A stretch of DNA of 21,049 bases from Bacteroidales bacterium (GTDB lineage Bacteria; Bacteroidota; Bacteroidia; Bacteroidales; UBA10428), in contig JAFGOZ010000515.1 of NCBI GenBank assembly GCA_016926235.1, forward strand, positions 1 through 21,049, given 5' to 3'. Each line of letters starts with the position of its first letter. The stretch's first letter is position 1. A program made the translations under genes and the position numbers. The notes under the pieces are model-generated. The model made no database searches. It saw only the letters and a program-made list of their open reading frames with translations, and was not told the DNA's origin. This document shows, piece after piece, positions 18,901-21,049 of this stretch.

Positions 18901-19888
18901 TTCACTTTTATCATTAAAGTTAATTAGCCAGATTGAACGTGAATATAACTGCAAAATACCATATCGTGAGTTCCTGTTAAACCTTAACACTGTTAAGAAA
19001 ATGGCAGCTCACCTTAAAGAACTTGAGAATAGTAAAGGAGTTCATTCTCCTGATTCAATAAAAAGTAATGAATTTACTCGGGATACTGATGAGTATTTTA
19101 AAGAAAGTTTTAGAAAACAAAGTAAAGAAGGGGAATTTAGAAACCTGGTAATCAGAAAACCAACAGGACATAGGGGCCCATTGTTTTTAGTAAATGCAGC
19201 TGGTTTGTTTTATTTTAAATCCATTGACCTGACGAATATAGAAAGAAAAATTTATAACTATATTGATATTGGTTCCGATGGAGAAAAAATACCGTTTAGT
19301 GACATACCAACAATGGCTAAGGCACATGTGGAACAATTATTGGAAGTAGAACCTGAAGGCCCTTATTTTATCGGAGGATTTTCTTTTGGAGGATTGATTG
19401 CATATGAAATGACACAACAATTACTGAAACTTGGCAAGAAGGTACCTTGTATTCTCTTGCTTGATACATTTAATCCCCAGGTAGTTGATAAAAAATACAA
19501 GCAGAAAAGATTACGTCAGCATTGGAAAAATCCTTTGTCTATAATTGTTCCATATATAAACAAAAGGTACATAAGTAAAACTATTTATTCTTTTTATTTT
19601 AAATTGGGTAAACCAATACCAATTAAATACAGGCAGCATTATGTCACCAATACTTATTTGGAACTCATGAAAGTCTATTTCCCGGAAAAGCTGAATACTG
19701 ATTTAATGTTGTTTAGAGCAGAAGATAATTTACATTTCTCAAAACATCTTGGTTGGGATGGTTTAGTAAATAATTTGGACTTTGTTGAATTGGAAGGGCA
19801 TCATTTAAGTATTTTTGAAAACAAGGAAAAATCAGAAAAACTTTGGAACTACCTAAACGAATATATTAAAATTCATGATCGGTTTTAA
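12908..19888 (+). CDS. Hybrid PKS-NRPS with terminal thioesterase, KS-AT-T-C-A-T-TE
   Basis: This 2326-residue protein continues and ends the assembly line. Domains: KS about 5-435 with Cys185, His321, His361; AT about 530-820 with Ser626 in GHSIGEY and HGFH (His725), close to the malonyl pattern; T, Ser940; C about 1000-1420 with intact HHIVFDG (1137-1143); A about 1460-1950 (TSGTTGLSKG near 1609, GKIDRK Lys1943); T, Ser1999; TE about 2075-2320 with GFSFG (Ser2159), Asp2186 and His2298 as the triad. The A-domain pocket reads DAEGIGTVNK, which I cannot assign. Glu at the third pocket position is shared with the lysine code DAESIGSVCK as I remember it, a weak hint of a basic side chain. No reductive, epimerase or methyltransferase domain is present. 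ATG start, 2 nt after the previous stop, so translation is probably coupled. The TE would release the chain by hydrolysis or cyclisation. Confidence 0.95.
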   Translation: MEKYEDGIAIIGMSCRFPGANNIVEYWNNLLQNKESIHLFTDDELKDFEYDFENIKNKSNYVKAKGIIEDIDKWDAGFFNTTPRDAEIMDPQLRLWLSNTWHAFEDAGIDPYNFNGNIGVYAGSISNYYLLNNVLRDPETYELYIRNRTPEIFQAYVNSDPMFLATHTAYFYNLKGTAISMQTACSTALVAVSQACNSLFAQESDVCIAGGVTVVVPQESGYIYNEGAILSPDGHCRSFDKDSKGTVFSNGVGTVVLKRLEDAVADNDRIYAVLRGWSTNNDGNEKIGFTAPSIEGQRKAISSAYSFADIDAGDICYIEAHGTATPLGDPIEVKALTKAFREYTDKNQFCGLGSVKSNIGHLDAAAGVAGLIKVALSAYHKFIPATLHFKEPNPLLNISETPFFVVDKNIEWNEPRLMTMGVSSFGVGGTNAHVILSNFQKEEPENNVKKEEIPALYILSAKSEYSVKEMQKNLQNFIQDNPDTDKHQIAASLQFRRAHMPFRSYMLSGKQKGTVLNSFSHYNFQEAENKIVFLFPGQGAQYINMGKNLFNTEEVFRQAMETCFSLYHSITGSDIKPVVFTDAENANEAILTETRITQPALFIIEYALAQLYSHYGIQPNYCLGHSIGEYTAACISGVFDLETALKVVIKRGELMYSAPKGSMMAVPVSVEKIKTFQGKLFEIAAINSPNMCTISYPDEHENQIILSLEENELRYFPLNTSHGFHSSAFEPIMDEFATYVNSFELNAPTIPFISCLTGDYITSTQATSGQYWAAQLRNSVLFSKGIDTIAKNPDIVFIEVGPNTHLKGLVQQNNSLAKKDVIITSLGKLDDNTDQERFYKSLGETWIRGIKVDFSKFYSNNLPEHISLPPYAFEKNRYWIDFKVNSDTKVQEKLEEKLTTKNNSTESKNILEVLLDLWKEQTQINDISIGDNFFEIGGNSLIALQLINRIKDVFDITITLKDFLENDTIEKLSKLINLKFKTKEVIQTNEKEIVIELEHIPDSYNLPLTGNQKRLWLIYKMEPDIPSYIITNTFRLSGSINYQTFEQSFEKLFNRHHIVFSRFKEIEGEPYCEIVPEKVKVNFIDYSKLSKEDSTQKINKIIESDSKNVFNLNTGPLFRLYLFKSGETEHIFHFSIHHIVFDGWSWSVFANDFIQLYNGLLNGKDIKLNELKYQLYDYAKWEDRPATKINQEKSVLFWQNYLKDSSNILNFPYDYQRKENPSGRGSFEKVSLTPEISDKLRKISKEEGVSLFSTMFGLFGILIHKYSNDKDLNIGLPVAYRPHSELEKVFGMFVNTVVVRLYYNKESTFRDLIHATNKSAMDAIDHQDLAFDKVVEIVKPGRVSNINPLFQVSFAWQNNLDRPINIEGVKSERIIGHEMAAEFDLSINLWELNHIIQGTFEYNVDILKKETIIRLKKHFIKLIENLIENLDTPISSISLATEDEIKLISELNNTSTDYPRDKTIIELFEEQVQHFPEKKALVFKEKFLTYKQLNEKANQLARTLRKKGVSANNPVALLIEKSLEAYIGMLGILKAGGGYVPIDPELPVERIQYLINDSGCRFILTTSKYSDIQVKGTESVDLNLKSVYDDKTTNLDIIVQPTNLAYIIYTSGTTGLSKGTTIPHRGVVRLVKNNVYAGFTAEDNILQSSSIVFDASVEEIFGALLNGSSLHIITKEMILDPQIFSEIISTNNITVVGLTSALFSQLAEYDIDIFSKVELLILGGDVVSVPHVNKLRKHCPSINVLNTYGPTENSVNSTFYKIDKEFENNVPIGKPISNSTAYIFDEYLNLQPVGVIGELYVGGDGVSLGYLNRDDLNKKCFIENPVNPRERLYKTGDYVKLLPDGNIEFQGRVDNQIKIRGLRVELEEIESVISGLKHIRATVVKPFKIENGDYRLVAFIDVPETLDIDIDDISKELKAKLPAYMIPSAFKIVHGFPKNSSGKIDRKKIDYNESLINNDNKPIENISSFERKILDVWINHLKYSDFGIDEDFFQLGGSSLLSLKLISQIEREYNCKIPYREFLLNLNTVKKMAAHLKELENSKGVHSPDSIKSNEFTRDTDEYFKESFRKQSKEGEFRNLVIRKPTGHRGPLFLVNAAGLFYFKSIDLTNIERKIYNYIDIGSDGEKIPFSDIPTMAKAHVEQLLEVEPEGPYFIGGFSFGGLIAYEMTQQLLKLGKKVPCILLLDTFNPQVVDKKYKQKRLRQHWKNPLSIIVPYINKRYISKTIYSFYFKLGKPIPIKYRQHYVTNTYLELMKVYFPEKLNTDLMLFRAEDNLHFSKHLGWDGLVNNLDFVELEGHHLSIFENKEKSEKLWNYLNEYIKIHDRF

Positions 19889-19891
19889 GGT

Positions 19892-19907
19892 AAAAATGGC
19901 TATTTTT
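19892..19907. terminator. Weak AT-only hairpin between convergent genes
   Basis: AAAAAT (19892-19897) pairs with ATTTTT (19902-19907) around GGCT, in the very short gap between the synthetase stop and the end of the opposite-strand hydrolase gene, whose stop codon it overlaps. It could act in both directions, but an all-AT 6-bp stem is weak evidence. Confidence 0.25.
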
Positions 19908-20733
19908 TAGAATGAATAGAGAATGGCCAGTTTTCTTTTATCATTAAACTTAAGGCTTCTCGTTTACAATTATGACCTACACCAGGAAAAATTGTATGTT
20001 TTGCTTGACCCCCATAAAAATTAATTTTATTTACCATGTTTTCATTTAAACCTGGGTAACCATCATCGTACTCTCCTGTAAAAGCCCAGATATTAAGATT
20101 TTTCAAAACAATTGCTTTAGATGTATCTGATGAACCAGTCAAAGGTGCAGCAGAAGCAAAAAAATCCGGATGCCTGGTAATAACATCCCAAACGCCTGTA
20201 GCACCCATTGAGAAACCTGTGATATATATTCTGTTAGTGTCAATAGGGTATTGTTGAGCTAATTTTTTTATAAGAGATAAAGTTAATGTAATTTCTTCCT
20301 TTTCTTCAGTATTATCCTGATTATAGTGTATGCACGGATCATGGTGTTTACATGGATGACATTCATCACTATCATATTTTACCCAATCGTTACCTGGCGG
20401 AACCTGGGGAACCAAAATAAACATTGGGTTTCTATTTTGTACGGCATGTTTTGAATAATAATAAGAAAACCTCTCCATCTGATGAAAATTATCATTTCCT
20501 CTTCGCGCTCTACTATGTAAGATTAATAGAAGTGGTTTTTTTTCATCGCTTGATTTTGGAATATATAGCCTGTAATTTAATCTGCCAGGAATATTCTCAG
20601 CCTGAAATGTATCGGGTTTAAATTTCAATGTTAAATATCTTGATAGAATATCATGCTTCATAAAATAAAACAGAATTATTAATGCCAATCCTGCTAAAAA
20701 TAAACCAAAAACAAAATAATGCATGCGTTTCAT
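19900..20733 (-). CDS. Membrane-anchored alpha/beta hydrolase (esterase/predicted peptidase-like)
   Basis: The 277-residue product has a Lys/Arg-containing N-terminus and one membrane segment (about 6-25) with no clear cleavage site, so it is probably an anchored protein with its domain in the periplasm. The domain is an alpha/beta hydrolase like PHB-depolymerase-type esterases and predicted peptidases: LLLILHSRARRGNDN (68-82), FILVPQVPPGNDW (105-117), RIYITGFSMGATG (168-180; nucleophile Ser175), a likely acid at Asp223 and His254 in GVGHNC. Two features are odd. The usual LHGxGERG around the oxyanion hole reads LHSRARRG, and a Cys/His-rich stretch CHPCKHHDPC (125-134) follows the VPP segment. 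ATG start at 20733. The gene converges on the synthetase with 11 nt between their ends, so it is separately transcribed. Substrate unknown; possible roles include product processing or unrelated envelope chemistry. Confidence 0.8.
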   Translation of the reverse strand: MKRMHYFVFGLFLAGLALIILFYFMKHDILSRYLTLKFKPDTFQAENIPGRLNYRLYIPKSSDEKKPLLLILHSRARRGNDNFHQMERFSYYYSKHAVQNRNPMFILVPQVPPGNDWVKYDSDECHPCKHHDPCIHYNQDNTEEKEEITLTLSLIKKLAQQYPIDTNRIYITGFSMGATGVWDVITRHPDFFASAAPLTGSSDTSKAIVLKNLNIWAFTGEYDDGYPGLNENMVNKINFYGGQAKHTIFPGVGHNCKREALSLMIKENWPFSIHSKK

Positions 20734-21049
20734 TGTTTGAATAAAGTTTAAGTAAGTGTTCCTTGGCCAGGAAGCATTGTAATAGTAATTTTAATCCGTA
20801 ATATAGAAATAACGATATAGGATATTTCTATGACAACAATTACAATATTATATAAACTATATGTAAATCTAACTAAGTTTTCTTATTTCAAGTATTTAAA
20901 AAAAAGTTTTTCAGCACTAATCTAAAGTTAAAACTTTATCCGAATTAATTTATTTTGATAAATTGTAACTATTTACCAGCCTAAAATTGCGAAATCCAAT
21001 GGTTTTTAACAACATTCTATCGATATAAACACTTGGTTTCAATATAAAA
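20734..21049. other. Gene-free region upstream of the hydrolase gene
   Basis: These 316 AT-rich bases show no convincing gene on either strand. A small hairpin (TTCCT 20759-20763 with AGGAA 20769-20773) lies about 26 nt upstream of the hydrolase ATG, and a longer inverted repeat lies at 20803-20831. The hydrolase promoter is presumably here, but I find no exact TAnnTTTG box on the - strand. The window edge cuts off whatever comes next. Confidence 0.5.
20803..20831. repeat. 9-bp perfect inverted repeat upstream of the hydrolase gene
   Basis: ATAGAAATA (20803-20811) and TATTTCTAT (20823-20831) are exact reverse complements with an 11-nt spacer. They lie 70-98 nt upstream of the hydrolase start. 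The spacing of about two helical turns between arm centres fits a dimeric regulator site, but a leader hairpin or chance in AT-rich DNA are alternatives. Confidence 0.35.

Noticed and set aside
20830..20925. 31-codon ATG frame on the + strand in the right-hand non-coding region
   Set aside because: Short, no ribosome site, no recognisable pattern, and its start overlaps an inverted repeat; expected by chance.
1..21049. tRNA, rRNA, CRISPR arrays and complete insertion sequences
   Set aside because: I saw no cloverleaf-like gene, rRNA signature, regularly spaced direct repeats or transposase frame in the window.

Overview
The window is AT-rich, with A/T-ending codons, no clear Shine-Dalgarno sequences, a lipoprotein with a short Bacteroidota-type signal, and TAnnTTTG-like promoter boxes. 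Together these suggest a member of the Bacteroidota, probably environmental or marine. This is an inference from style; no rRNA or other marker gene is present.

Layout. Positions 1-221 are non-coding and hold two overlapping inverted repeats. Next come five + strand genes with modest gaps: a flavoredoxin-like flavin reductase (222-806), a lipid-anchored VOC/glyoxalase-fold protein (913-1422), a class I SAM methyltransferase (1762-2709), an NfsB-like nitroreductase (2838-3515) and a DUF4405/DUF2271-like membrane protein with a candidate FMN-attachment motif (3526-4563). A hairpin plus T-run near 4604-4633 separates these from two giant genes on the same strand (4848-12905 and 12908-19888, 2 nt apart). 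The two giant genes encode a hybrid NRPS-PKS and fill about 70% of the window. A membrane-anchored alpha/beta hydrolase (20733-19900, - strand) converges on the second one, and the last 316 bases hold no gene.

The core of the window is a complete cis-AT NRPS-PKS assembly line: A-T-KS-AT-T-C-A-T on the first protein and KS-AT-T-C-A-T-TE on the second. The binding-pocket residues I read by hand are DVWHFSLVDK for the loading module (the serine code known from EntF) and DILQLGMIWK for the second A domain (a glycine code). The third, DAEGIGTVNK, I cannot assign. Both AT domains look malonyl-type (HAFH and HGFH). Neither PKS module has room for KR, DH, ER or methyltransferase domains. The predicted chain is Ser-malonate-Gly-malonate-X with two unreduced beta-keto amides, released by a TE with an intact Ser-Asp-His triad. 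Such a chain is set up for tetramic acid or pyrrolidinedione ring closure, so a compact beta-dicarbonyl peptide-polyketide is the most interesting prediction here.

The upstream genes could supply tailoring (methyltransferase, nitroreductase, flavin reductase) and possibly drug binding (VOC lipoprotein), but the link rests only on proximity and shared strand. No phosphopantetheinyl transferase, MbtH-like protein, dedicated exporter or regulator is seen in the window.
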